Assembly (NCBI RefSeq): GCF_900091415.1
Contig: NZ_FMHU01000002.1
Location: 992,001 to 1,056,000 of the forward strand
Length of the DNA stretch: 64,000 bases
Reading direction: 5' to 3'
DNA from: Micromonospora inyonensis
Lineage (GTDB): Bacteria > Actinomycetota > Actinomycetes > Mycobacteriales > Micromonosporaceae
In this document: positions 18,587 to 27,187 of the stretch, piece after piece
Layout: each line of letters opens with the position of its first letter
Numbering within the stretch: the first letter of the stretch is position 1
Made by a program: the position numbers and the translations under genes
The notes under the pieces: model-generated
Database searches by the model: none
Told to the model about the DNA's origin: nothing
Seen by the model: only the letters and a program-made list of their open reading frames with translations

Positions 18587-19291
18587 GTGGACCAGGGACA
18601 GCGTCACCACGGCAGGGTGCTCGTCTTCGACGCCGACGACACACTCTGGGAGAACAACGTCCTGTTCGAGCGGGTCATCGACGACTTCCTGGGCTGGGTG
18701 GACCATCCCACCCTCGACCGGGTCGAGATCCGGGCCATCCTCGACGACATCGAGCGGGCCAACACGGTGGTCCACGGGTACGGCAGCAAGGTCTTCCTGC
18801 GCAGCCTCGCCGAGTGCCTGGAGCGGCTGCGGGAGCGTCCGGCCACCGAGCGGGAGCGCCGGGAGATCGACGACCTCGCGGCGGCCCTGGCGCACCACGA
18901 GGTGGAGTTGATGCCGGGCGTCGCCGAGACCCTCGACGAACTGGCCGGGCGGCACGAACTGCTCCTGCTCACCAAGGGCGACCCGGAGGAGCAGCAGCGC
19001 AAGCTGGACGCCTCCGGCCTGCTGCACCACTTCCGCGCCGCGCACGTGGTGATGGAGAAGGACGCGGAGACCTACCGCCGGCTGGCGCGAGACCACCCCT
19101 TCGACCCGGCGGTGGCGTGGATGATCGGCAACTCGCCGAAGTCGGACATCCTGCCGGCCCGGGCGGCCGGGATGAGCGCGGTGTTCATCCCGAACGACAA
19201 CACCTGGGTGCTGGAGCACGACGAGGTGGACCCGGCCGACGACCGGGTGCTGCACCTCACCGCCTTTCCCGACCTGCTCCGGCACTTCTGA
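18587..19291 (+). CDS. HAD-superfamily hydrolase
   Basis: Cytoplasmic phosphatase-like protein, about 234 residues. HAD motif I is VLVFDADDTLW (two Asp, nucleophile first), motif II/III appear as LLLTKGD and the Lys region of EEQQRKLD, and motif IV is IGNSPKSDILPA. A cap of helices lies between residues 15 and 110. The GTG at 18587 has GGGAGGGG eight bases upstream; the ATG at 18569 overlaps that signal and is less likely. Substrate unknown. Confidence 0.82.
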   Translation: MDQGQRHHGRVLVFDADDTLWENNVLFERVIDDFLGWVDHPTLDRVEIRAILDDIERANTVVHGYGSKVFLRSLAECLERLRERPATERERREIDDLAAALAHHEVELMPGVAETLDELAGRHELLLLTKGDPEEQQRKLDASGLLHHFRAAHVVMEKDAETYRRLARDHPFDPAVAWMIGNSPKSDILPARAAGMSAVFIPNDNTWVLEHDEVDPADDRVLHLTAFPDLLRHF

Positions 19292-19677
19292 ATTCCGGGA
19301 TGGTGGCGGTTCCCGGCCGGGGACGTGCGATCGTAGAATCGCTGGCCACTTTCTTCAGAACTGTCACGGGTGCTGTTCCCAACCACGAGCAGCGTCGGGG
19401 CGACCGATTTTGTTACATCGACCTGCCGGTTTTCGCGGTAGACGTCGATCACCATTTCACGCGATCGGATCTCCTTGTCCGATGAATCGTTCTCTGCCTA
19501 GTCTTGGGGCCGCGTTGACGGCTCGTCGGGGTGAGCCGGAGACGCGACAGCAGTCCGGTGGTGGAGCACCGTGGAGCTGAGTGCATGCGGGCCGGCTCGC
19601 CACAGGACCCTGCACCGGGTGTCGTGCCACACCCGTGGGTCCGGTAGGCGGAAACCGCTGCCACGCCGGACGGCTGA
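19292..19677. other. Intergenic region, possible transcribed non-coding RNA
   Basis: No supported protein gene. The first ~200 bases (to about 19495) are unusually AT-rich for this genome. They are followed by about 180 bases of GC-rich sequence with several short complementary segments (for example GGCGGAAACCGC near 19648). That block ends in the perfect terminator at 19678-19713. The pattern AT-rich promoter zone, structured block, terminator suits a small RNA or a 5'-leader attenuator, but I could not match it to a known riboswitch. Confidence 0.35.
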
Positions 19678-19713
19678 GGTCAGGACCGGGGAGTTGCGGA
19701 CCCGGTCCTGACC
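19678..19713 (+). terminator. Intrinsic terminator
   Basis: GGTCAGGACCGGG (19678-19690) and CCCGGTCCTGACC (19701-19713) are perfectly complementary, with a 10-base loop, followed by the T-rich GATTCTATTTCC. It does not follow a coding gene on the + strand within 380 bp, so it ends an RNA transcribed from the preceding intergenic block or acts as an attenuator. Confidence 0.7.
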
Positions 19714-19867
19714 GATTCTATTTCCGAATCTCCTTTCCGGATTTCCTGCCGCGGCGGCGCGCGAAGGCGACCTCTTTTCCCGGTGCCCATAGTGCGGCCA
19801 TAGGTGCTTGTATATACGTCATTCCTACTCTCCACTCGTCGTAACGGGCTGGTGGACGGAGAGTGAT

Positions 19868-20571
19868 GTGAGGGCGAGGGTTCGGGGACCCCTGATCCTG
19901 GTGCTGGTGCTGGTGCTGGCCCTGGTGGCCACACTCGGCGGGGTGGTGACCATGGCGGCCCGGGACCGGCCGCAGAGCACGGCGAGTGCCGACGGGCACG
20001 ACGAGGGCCTTCTGGACCAGCTCGGGAAGGCGGCCCGGAACCTGGTCGACGGCGGCTCCCGGGGCCGGACCGAGCCGGTCACCGCCGGGCTGGCGGTGCA
20101 CGAGAAGGCCCTGCCGGGGAAGGTGTGGCCGGCGCAGAAGCGCGTCCGGGAGATCACCGACCGGCGTACCGCCACGAGCCGGGTGTACCAGCTCTCCGAC
20201 GGTCGCCTCCAGGCGGAGATCTCGGCCGCGCCGTTGCACTACCGGGACGCGAAGGGCCGCTGGCAGTCGATCGACACCCGGGTCCGGCCGACCGGACGTG
20301 ACGGCTACGTGCAGGGCAACACGACGAACAGCTTCACCAGTCTCTTCGGGAACAGTTCCGACGATCTGGTGCGGTTCGAGCAGCAGGGCCGCAGTGTCGA
20401 GCTGGGCCTGGTGGGCGCGGCGAAGGGCGTCACGCCCCGGGTCGCCGGCTCGACGGTCACCTACCCGGGTGTGGCCGGTGGCGCGGACGTCGTCTACGAC
20501 GTCACCGCCACCGCGGTGAAGGAGAAGATCGTCCTGCACCGGCCGCCGGCGCCGCTCGCTTTCAAGGTTCA
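19868..20571 (+). pseudogene. 5' remnant of a secreted Rhs/DNRLRE-type wall-associated protein
   Basis: About 235 codons resembling the N-terminus of very large actinobacterial Rhs/YD-repeat secreted proteins. It opens with a membrane-spanning signal segment (GPLILVLVLVLALVATLGGV). The family-typical beta region follows: YQLSDGRLQAEISAAPLHYR, WQSIDTRVRPTG, TYPGVAGGADVVYDVTATAV, KEKIVLHRPPAPLAF. It stops making family sense near 20566 and runs in frame into the SARP regulator at 20588. Full members run thousands of residues, so at least 90% is missing. GTG 19868 with GGAG upstream is the likely original start. A true fusion is unlikely because an export signal would precede a DNA-binding protein. 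Confidence 0.6.
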
Positions 20572-20587
20572 ACGGGGGAGCGGTGAC

Positions 20588-22459
20588 ATGCAACTTCAGA
20601 TTCGACTGTTGGGCACCGTGGAGCTGAGCGTTGACGGCCAGTCCGTCAAGGCGGGCGGTGCCAAGCAACGGGCGACACTCGCCGCCCTGGCCCTGGAGGC
20701 CAATCGTCCGGTGCCACTGGACCGGCTGGCCCGGATGGTGTGGGGCGACTTTCCGCCCGCCTCGGCGGTGGCGAACCTGCGTTCGCACATCTCCGCGCTC
20801 CGCCAGGCCCTCGGTGAGCGGATCATCGCCCGTTCCCACGCGTACGAACTGCGGCTCGCCGGGCTGGACGTGACGGAATTTCAGCGCCTGGCCGGGGAGG
20901 GGCGGGCCAGTCTCGCCTCCGCAGATCCGGTGACTGCGGTCCGGCAGCTCACCGAGGCACTCGCCCTCTGGCGTGGGCCTGCCGGCTCCGGCCTGCCGAC
21001 CGGCACGGCGCTGGACAACCGGTGGGCGACCCTGGAGGAGCAGCGCCTCCAGGTCTTCGAGGAGCTGACCCAGGCCCGGCTGGATCTCGGCGAGCACGCC
21101 GACCTCCTCGCCGGCCTCCGTCAGCACCTGGCCGCCCACCCGCTCCGGGAACGCGCCTGGGCGCAGCTGATGCTGGCCCTCTACCGCTGTGGCGACACTA
21201 CGGCGGCGCTGACAACGTACCGGGACGCCCGGTCGATCCTCGACGAGCAGCTCGGTCTCGAGCCGGGCGAGGAGCTGGTCGCCCTGCACCGGGCGATGCT
21301 CGACCGGTCACCGGACCTGACGGTGCCGGCCGGCGCGATGCCCGCCCCGACTGGCGAGTCGCCACCGGTCGGAAGGGGCGCTCCGGTGCCCAGGGAACTC
21401 CCGGCGGACCTGGTGACTTTCGTGGCGCGTACCGCTGAGGTCGCGGCCGTGGTGGCGGCCGTGACCGGCGGGACGCCGGCCGCCGTGGTCGTTTCCGGGC
21501 CGGTCGGTTACGGCAAGTCGGCCCTCGCGGTACGCGCGGCCCACACGGTGGCCGCCGACTTCCCGGACGGTCAGGTCTTCGTCGACCTGGGCTACCGGCC
21601 GACGGTGGGTGCGGAGGAGGTGCTCGGGCGGGTGCTGCGGGCGCTCGGTGTCCCGCCCGCCGATGTCAAGGAGTGCGCCGACGAGCGGGTCGGCCGGTTC
21701 CGCTCGCTGGTGGCCGACCGGCGGATTCTCCTGGTGGTGGACGGGGTCACCCGGGCCGCCCAGGTACGCCCGTTGGTGCCCGCAGGGCCCGGCCCGGCGT
21801 TGATCGTGGCCGGGCAGCGGCACCTGCCCAGTCTCGACGGGGTACCGCAGGTGACCGTCGACGGCCTGCTGCCCGACGAGGCGCGGACCCTGCTCGGCGC
21901 ACTCGTGGGCCGCGACCGGCTGGACGACGATCCCCAGGCCACCACTGGCCTGCTACGGATCTGCGCCGGGTCGCCGCTGGCCGTGCGGATCGTCGGATCG
22001 CGCCTGACTGGCCGGCCGGAGTCGCCGGTCAGGGCGTTGGTGGAGCGGCTTCGTGACGGCCGGCACCGGCTCGACTGGTTGGCCTGTGACGACCTGTCGG
22101 TGCGGGAGCGGCTGGCCACCGCGTGTGCCGCCGTCCGGGCCGGGGACGAGGTGGCCGGCCGGATCGTCGAGATGCTGGGCGGTGCGCCGGACGAACCGGC
22201 GGTGCCGGACGGGGCGGCGGCGCAGCTCGGTGTCTCCCCGGCGCGGGCGCGACGGGCGTTGGAGGAGTTGGTCGAGACCCACCTGGCGAGCCGGGCCGGG
22301 TCGGACGGTTACCGGCTACCGGCCCTGGTACGCGAGTACGCGGTGGAGGTGGCCACGGTGCCCGGGCAGCGGCGGCGCGACCGGCGCGGGGAGCCGGGGC
22401 TGGCCCTGCCGGTCGCCGCTGCCCGGTGCCGGACTCAGCCCACGCCGATCGAGGGCTGA
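20588..22459 (+). CDS. AfsR/SARP-family transcriptional regulator (BTAD + NB-ARC)
   Basis: Streptomyces antibiotic regulatory protein type activator, 623 residues. Order: OmpR-like winged helix (IRLLGTVELSVDGQ to HAYELRLAG, residues about 4-95), bacterial transcriptional activation domain (about 100-245), then an NB-ARC ATPase with Walker A GPVGYGKSA near residue 303 and ILLVVDGV as Walker B-like strand. A short winged-helix tail follows, and the TPR array of longer family members is absent. Its own ATG has GGGGGAG seven bases upstream, so it can be translated alone although the frame is open back to 19808. No biosynthetic cluster sits beside it; its target is unknown. Confidence 0.82.
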   Translation: MQLQIRLLGTVELSVDGQSVKAGGAKQRATLAALALEANRPVPLDRLARMVWGDFPPASAVANLRSHISALRQALGERIIARSHAYELRLAGLDVTEFQRLAGEGRASLASADPVTAVRQLTEALALWRGPAGSGLPTGTALDNRWATLEEQRLQVFEELTQARLDLGEHADLLAGLRQHLAAHPLRERAWAQLMLALYRCGDTTAALTTYRDARSILDEQLGLEPGEELVALHRAMLDRSPDLTVPAGAMPAPTGESPPVGRGAPVPRELPADLVTFVARTAEVAAVVAAVTGGTPAAVVVSGPVGYGKSALAVRAAHTVAADFPDGQVFVDLGYRPTVGAEEVLGRVLRALGVPPADVKECADERVGRFRSLVADRRILLVVDGVTRAAQVRPLVPAGPGPALIVAGQRHLPSLDGVPQVTVDGLLPDEARTLLGALVGRDRLDDDPQATTGLLRICAGSPLAVRIVGSRLTGRPESPVRALVERLRDGRHRLDWLACDDLSVRERLATACAAVRAGDEVAGRIVEMLGGAPDEPAVPDGAAAQLGVSPARARRALEELVETHLASRAGSDGYRLPALVREYAVEVATVPGQRRRDRRGEPGLALPVAAARCRTQPTPIEG

Positions 22460-22485
22460 GGGTCAGAGGGCTGAGGGTCAGCCCT
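22452..22485. terminator. Bidirectional hairpin built on a 15-bp tandem duplication
   Basis: AGGGCTGAGGGTCAG occurs twice in tandem (22452-22466 and 22467-22481). The second copy together with the following CCCT forms the palindrome AGGGCTGA-GGG-TCAGCCCT (22467-22485). It lies between the convergent SARP and 22478 genes and contains both stop codons, so it may terminate both. Confidence 0.5.
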
Positions 22486-22753
22486 CGTCGCCGCGGACGA
22501 TCGCCACGGCGACCCGGCAGAACTCGTCCATGTCCGGGTTGAAGCCGGCGGCGATGTCCGGGTGCAGCCCGGCGCGGGTCTCGTCCAGCAGCCGCTGGCA
22601 GACCTGCTCGACCGGCTCACCGGCGTAGTCGGCGCGGACCCGTCCGGTGGCGGCCTGCAACGCCGAGGTGAGCTGTTCCTCCAGCGGCCCGCGTAGCTTC
22701 TGCTGAACCGGGTCCAGCCCTCTCGGGTCGAGGGTGACGTGTGGCTCCGACAT
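22478..22753 (-). CDS. Small hypothetical protein (91 aa)
   Basis: Not recognised. An acidic, helical protein starting MSEPHVTLDPRGLDPVQQ and ending CRVAVAIVRGDEG, with two Cys in the second half. The ATG has GGGAG six bases upstream. It lies 47 bp downstream of the gene at 22801-23232 on the same strand, so the two are probably cotranscribed. The larger open frame (to 23299) overlaps that gene and is not real. Confidence 0.6.
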   Translation of the reverse strand: MSEPHVTLDPRGLDPVQQKLRGPLEEQLTSALQAATGRVRADYAGEPVEQVCQRLLDETRAGLHPDIAAGFNPDMDEFCRVAVAIVRGDEG

Positions 22754-22800
22754 CGGCGCTCCCTTCGTCGGCGTCCGCGGTACCCCACCGCGGGCGTCGG

Positions 22801-23232
22801 TCAAACCACGGTCGGTATCTCGGCGACCCGTACCCGATAGGAGAAATCCTCCGCCGGCTCCTCGGTGTACGCCAGGCGACGGATCTGCCGGTCGTCGGTG
22901 TAGAGGGCGACGTCCACCAGCACACCCAGGTGGGCGAGGCCGATGGTCGAGACGCGCTTCTTGTCCGCGAGGACGGCGCAGACCCCACCGAGCAGGGTGC
23001 TGACGTCCGCGGTGCGGTGCCCGGGTGGGCAGCGCAGGGCCAGGTCGACCTCCACCGGCCCGGTCAGGGGCGTCCAGCCGGTGCGTTGCGCGGCGGCGCA
23101 GGCGGCCTGGAGCAGGGTGCGTACCCGGACCGCCTGCCGGTGACCGGCGGCGAGGATCGAGAGGGCCTCGGCCCGGACCGGAGGCAGGCCGCTCACCTCG
23201 AACGTCAGGGCGAGAGCGCGGGTGTCCTGCAC
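22801..23232 (-). CDS. Small protein with RusA-like sequence pattern (143 aa)
   Basis: Function not established. The sequence pattern recalls the RusA resolvase fold: a beta-rich N-terminal half ending VEVDLALRCPP, then HRTADVSTLLGGV (where RusA has its metal-binding D-x-x-N/L-x-K), and YTDDRQIRRLAYTEE (RusA DD-x-Q-I/V). The second motif is convincing, the first has lost the Lys and Asn, so catalytic activity is doubtful. GTG start with GAGGAGG seven bases upstream. Paired with the 91-residue gene downstream. Confidence 0.5.
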   Translation of the reverse strand: MQDTRALALTFEVSGLPPVRAEALSILAAGHRQAVRVRTLLQAACAAAQRTGWTPLTGPVEVDLALRCPPGHRTADVSTLLGGVCAVLADKKRVSTIGLAHLGVLVDVALYTDDRQIRRLAYTEEPAEDFSYRVRVAEIPTVV

Positions 23233-23329
23233 GTCGGCACCTCCTCTGCTGGGATCCTGCCCAACCGGAGGCGCGCGGGACGGACGATTCCGCGATCATC
23301 CACCGTTCGGGCCGGCGAGGGGGCGCCGC

Positions 23330-24102
23330 TCAGCGCTGCGGGGCGAAGGCGCAGAACTCGTTGCCCTCCGGGTCCGCCAGGATCCACCAGTCGATGTCGT
23401 CGTCCGGTTCGCGCAGCAGGGTCGCCCGGCGTCGAGCAGCGCCGTGCAGTCGGCGCCGGTGAGGTCGACGTCCCAGTGCAGCCGGTTCTTGACCGACTTC
23501 GGTTCGGGCACCGGGGCGAAGACCCAGTACTCCCAGGGGAAGCCGGCAGCGCCGACGACCGAGGCGGCTCCGTCGCCGTCGTGGTCGACCCGTCCGCCGA
23601 GCACCCCCGCCCACCAGGTCGCCTGGGCGGTGGCGTCCCGGGCGTCGACGACCAGCTCGAACGGGCCGGGCGTGCTCTCGAACGGACCGGGCGCGGTGTC
23701 CGGCCGGGGCGCGAAGGCGCAGAACTCGTTGCCGTCCGGGTCGGCGAGCACCCACCAGGCGACCTCGTCGTCGGGCTCCCGGACCAGCCGCGCCCCGGCC
23801 GCCAGCAGGCCGCCCGGGTCGGGCCGGTCCATCCGCAGGTCCAGGTGGACACGTGTCGTGCCGGTACGCGGTTCCGGGACCCGGTTGACCCAGATCGACT
23901 CCGGTCCGGGACGGCCGGGTCGTCCGTCGACGCGGGTGTCCCCGTCGCGCAGGTCGACCAGGTCGCCGCCGAGGATCCGGGCCCAGAAGTCACCGAGGGC
24001 GTGCGGGTCGACGGCGTCCAGGCAGAGGTCCTTGAACCGGGCGAGCGGCGACTCGCCTCCCCCGGAGACCCGCTGCGGGGCCCGGCCGGGGGCGGCGGTC
24101 AC
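23330..24102 (-). CDS. Two-domain VOC (glyoxalase-like) protein, frameshifted in second domain
   Basis: Vicinal-oxygen-chelate protein made of two tandem modules of about 110 residues. Module 1 ends WWVLADPDGNEFCAFAP. Module 2 begins PFELVVDARDATAQATWWAG and should end WWILADPEGNEFCAFAPQR, but that ending is in another frame. The break is at the CCC run 23425-23427 (GGG in the gene); one more base would join DAG-ATLLREPDDD correctly. As it stands the frame reads on to 23296 with a nonsense tail. The GTG start overlaps the stop of the upstream DsbA-like gene (GTGA), showing translational coupling. Such proteins may bind or modify small molecules; ligand unknown. Confidence 0.75.
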
Positions 24103-24677
24103 CGCCGACCCCGCTTGATCTCGTGGAAGGCGGGCATCCGCACCAGCGGGAGCAGCGAGTCCCACAGCAGCAGGGCCTCGTCGGTGCCGGGGACCTCGGT
24201 CACGATCGGCCCGTGCACGCCCCGGTCGGCGTCCGGCAGGGTCAGCACCGGCGAGCCGATGTCCGGGCCCGCCGACGCGTACGCCAGCGCGTGCGACTGC
24301 CGTACCGCCTCGTCCCAGCGGTCGTCGTCGAGGGCTGGCGCGTCCGCCTGGAGACCGGCCGCCTCGACCGCCCCGGTGACCGCCGGGTCGGCCAGCGGGC
24401 TGCCGACGTCGTGGCTACGCGCGCCGAGTTCGGCGTAGAAGCGGGCGATGTCGTCGCCGCGTCCCTCGGCGCGCAGCGCCTCGACCAGCCGCAGGGCCCG
24501 GCCGGAGGCGGCGAGCGCCTCGGCGAACCGCAGGGCGACCCGCCCCTCGTTGAGGATGGCGAGGCTGAACGCCCGCCATTCGATCCGCAGGTCGCGCGCC
24601 TGACCCACGGTCACCAGCCACCGGGAGGTGCGCCAGGTGTGCGGGCAGGCCGGGTCGAAGAAGAAGGTGACGTCCAT
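24099..24677 (-). CDS. DsbA-family thioredoxin-fold protein (Rv2466c-like)
   Basis: Soluble thioredoxin-fold oxidoreductase, 192 residues, similar in layout to the mycothiol-dependent nitroreductase Rv2466c group. The active-site loop is DPACPHTW (Cys11), then TSRWL, and FSLAILNEGR matches that group. The second active-site Cys of CxxC enzymes is replaced by Thr, so this looks like a monothiol form. A helical insert is followed by the cis-Pro-like SPVLTLP. Coupled to the VOC gene by a GTGA overlap. No export signal, hence cytoplasmic. Confidence 0.78.
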   Translation of the reverse strand: MDVTFFFDPACPHTWRTSRWLVTVGQARDLRIEWRAFSLAILNEGRVALRFAEALAASGRALRLVEALRAEGRGDDIARFYAELGARSHDVGSPLADPAVTGAVEAAGLQADAPALDDDRWDEAVRQSHALAYASAGPDIGSPVLTLPDADRGVHGPIVTEVPGTDEALLLWDSLLPLVRMPAFHEIKRGRR

Positions 24678-24916
24678 CGGCCGAGCGTAGACGCCTCCGG
24701 AACGCCCCGCAGGTCTGAGGTTTCGTCCGCTCCTGTCCGGTTATCAGGGGACCGGGATCACTCAGGTTTCGCTACGCGACGTTACGGGCAGTGAGGGGCC
24801 ACGAAACGCCCGCGGGGCGACTGCGATCCGCAACCGCTGCCGTCCCGCATCGTCTCGCCGCGCGCCGGGGCGCGGTTTCCCTCCCCGGTACGGCCGTAGG
24901 AGAGGGGGAGGGGCGA

Positions 24917-26101
24917 ATGAGCGAGCCTGACGGTGCCGGCGTCCGGCGCCGGTCCCGGGCCCGCGCGGTGGCGGTGGCCACCGCGTTGACGCTGCTGGCG
25001 CCGACCGCCGCGTGCAGTTCCGGCGGGGACGGTGGACCGCCGACGATCAACCTGTACTACCCGCCCGAGCAGAACCTGCAGAAGGTGGTCGACGACTGCA
25101 ACGCCCAGGCGCAGGGCCGGTACCGCATCGCGTACCAGGTGCTGCCGCGACAGGCCGACGAGCAGCGGGTGCAGATGGTCCGGCGGCTCGCCGCGCAGGA
25201 CAGCGGCATGGACGTGCTCGGCCTCGACGTGACCTGGACCCAGGAGTTCGCCAGCGCGGACTGGATCCGGGAGTGGACCGGCGAGGACCGGGCCGAGGTC
25301 GAGCGGGGCACCCTGGAGGGCCCGCTGGCGACGGCCCGCTACGAGGACAAGCTCTTCGCCGCGCCGAAGAACACCAACGTCCAGCTGCTGTGGTACCGCG
25401 CCGACCTGGTGCCGCAGCCGCCGAGAACCTGGGACGAGATGATCGAGCAGGCCCGCGCGCTGAAGGACCAGGGCAAGCCGTACCAGGTGCTCACCATGGG
25501 CGCGCAGTACGAGGGCCTGGTCGTCCTCTACAACACCATGGTCGCCAGCGCGGGCGGCGAGATCGTCAGCTCCGACGGCGAGAAGGCCGTGCTGGACGCC
25601 GGCGCGGTGCGCGCCCTCGAACAGCTCAAGCGGCTGGCCACCTCGGGGGTGGTCTCCGCGTCGTTCAGCAACGCCACCGAGGACCCGGTCCGGTTGGAGT
25701 TCCAGTCCGGCAACGGCGCCTTCCAGGTCAACCTCGGCATCCGACCGGAGCACTTCGAGGATGCCGAACTGGTCGACGACGACACCCGTCAGCGGGGCAT
25801 GGAGTTCGAGGCGCCGGTCGACATCGTCGAGTCGATGGGCTCCGACAAGTACGTCTACTTCACCGTCGAGGGGGAGCGGGCCAGCGCGGCCGAGCTGGAG
25901 GAGCTGGCCGCCGACAGCGGCGCGGACTTCGCGGGAGCCGGCTCCAGTCTGGTGACCCGGCTGTCGGCCGAGTCGACGGTGACCGAGGGGGAGAACCGGC
26001 GGGTCTGGTTCAACCTGGAGAAGATCCACCTGTTCGACCCGACGAACGGGCGCAACCTCACCCTGCACGAGGGGCGTTCGGGGGGTGCGCTCGGCGGCTG
26101 A
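24917..26101 (+). pseudogene. Chimera: N-terminal part of sugar-binding lipoprotein fused to C-terminal part of its ABC ATPase
   Basis: Residues 1 to about 271 are an LpqY/ThuE-like binding protein: basic start, hydrophobic stretch and lipobox APTAACSS, then INLYYPPEQNLQKVV and family-typical sequence to SGNGAFQVN. At about 25730-25735 the sequence changes in frame to LGIRPEHFEDAELV and continues as the C-terminal regulatory (TOBE/MalK-C) domain of a SugC/UgpC ATPase, ending WFNLEKIHLFDPTNGRNLTL. The end of the binding protein, both permeases and the ATPase core, normally about 3 kb in lpqY-sugABC operons, are absent. The product cannot transport. ATG with GGGGGAGGGG upstream. Real deletion or assembly collapse. 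Confidence 0.8.
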
Positions 26102-26137
26102 GGTGCCCTGCGCGTGCTCGGTGGCTGAGGTGCCTGC

Positions 26138-26179
26138 AGGGGCCCCCTGCTCACGCTTTCTGGTGAGCAGGGGGCCCCT
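26138..26179. terminator. Bidirectional terminator hairpin
   Basis: AGGGGCCCCCTGCTCAC (26138-26154) and GTGAGCAGGGGGCCCCT (26163-26179) form a perfect 17-bp stem with an eight-base loop. It lies between the convergent chimeric transporter gene and the DUF2382 gene. No T-run follows, as is usual in actinobacteria. Confidence 0.75.
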
Positions 26180-26217
26180 CCTCACACCCGACTCAGGGCG
26201 CGAGGTGCCGGCGTCGG

Positions 26218-26976
26218 TCAGGCGCGCCGGCGACTTGCCTGCGGGATCTCGGCGTCGATCCGCTCGCGGCGTACCCGCTCGTCGATCGGCTGGTCCTCGA
26301 CGACCTCGTCCCGGGCCAGCCGGACCCGCTCGACCGGGATCTGGTCCTTGCGGACCACCGGGTGCTCACGCCGCAGCGTCAGCTCCCGCTCCGCCTCGCC
26401 GATGTCCGGGCGCGCGTCCCGGTCGGCCGAGGTGATCGGCGTGCGCTCCACCCGCACCTCGTCGTGCTCGACCGGCACGGTGGTGTGCACGTCCTCGGTG
26501 ACGACGTACTTGCGCAGTCGGGCGGTGCCCGCCGGCTCGCTCTCCGTGCCGACCCGCAGCCGCTCCTCGGAGCGGATGAGGTCCTGCTGGTCGTGCGCCG
26601 CACGACGCCCCTGCGGTCCCGGCTTGGGCGGCTGCGGCTTCGGCTTCGGCGCCGACTGCTGGCCCATGCCGTAGTGCGTGTAGAGCTGGGCGATCTGGTC
26701 GGCGCCCAGTGGTTCGTCGGTGCCGGCGTCGACCGTCGGCGCGCTCTTGACGGTCGCCTTGTCGTATGGCACCGACAGACGGCCCTCCTGCATCCGGGCC
26801 GTGGTGAGCGGGGCCATCGACTCGTGATGCCCCATGACACCCGTTTTCACGCTGACCCAGGTGGGCTCCCCGGCGGCGTCGGCCCACACCTGGCCCACGC
26901 TGCCGATCCGGGCGCCCGACCGGTCCTGGACGTCCTGGCCGTACAGCGAACGGATCTGCTGTTCGGTGAGATTCAC
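26218..26976 (-). CDS. PRC-barrel and DUF2382 domain protein
   Basis: Cytoplasmic stress-associated protein, 252 residues. Residues about 1-75 form a PRC-barrel (EQQIRSLYGQDVQDRSGARI, then WVSVKTGVMG). A proline/lysine linker follows (KPKPQPPKPGP). The C-terminal DUF2382 is highly charged (RSEERLRVGTESEPAGTARL, then KYVVTEDVHTTVPVEHDEVR). Full architecture is intact. GTG start with AGGAGG seven bases upstream. The molecular role of the family is unknown. Confidence 0.85.
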   Translation of the reverse strand: MNLTEQQIRSLYGQDVQDRSGARIGSVGQVWADAAGEPTWVSVKTGVMGHHESMAPLTTARMQEGRLSVPYDKATVKSAPTVDAGTDEPLGADQIAQLYTHYGMGQQSAPKPKPQPPKPGPQGRRAAHDQQDLIRSEERLRVGTESEPAGTARLRKYVVTEDVHTTVPVEHDEVRVERTPITSADRDARPDIGEAERELTLRREHPVVRKDQIPVERVRLARDEVVEDQPIDERVRRERIDAEIPQASRRRA

Positions 26977-27026
26977 TGGTCGTCCTCCTCTCGGGTTCAC
27001 GGCCCGGGTACCCGGCGGGCCCCGGC

Positions 27027-27081
27027 CCACACCCGCCGACGCCGCCGGATCGGGCCACACCCGCCGACGCCGCCGGATCGG
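27027..27081. repeat. 28-bp tandem duplication
   Basis: Two adjacent copies (27027-27054, 27055-27081) of a 28-bp unit beginning CCACACCCGCCGACG and ending GCCGGATCGG, identical except for the last base. It lies in the divergent promoter region between the DUF2382 and DUF4190 genes. Confidence 0.9.
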
Positions 27082-27187
27082 CCCCGCTGCTGGTGGCGGC
27101 GCACCCGGGGCCCGGACGCATAAGCGTCACCGCAACGGGGATCCGCCGCGCCGAGAGGCTTGCGGTGAACACGAGGAAAGGACAGAC

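Noticed and set aside
19480..19713. c-di-AMP (ydaO) or cobalamin riboswitch
   Set aside because: I could not find the conserved cores of either class; left as an unassigned RNA candidate.
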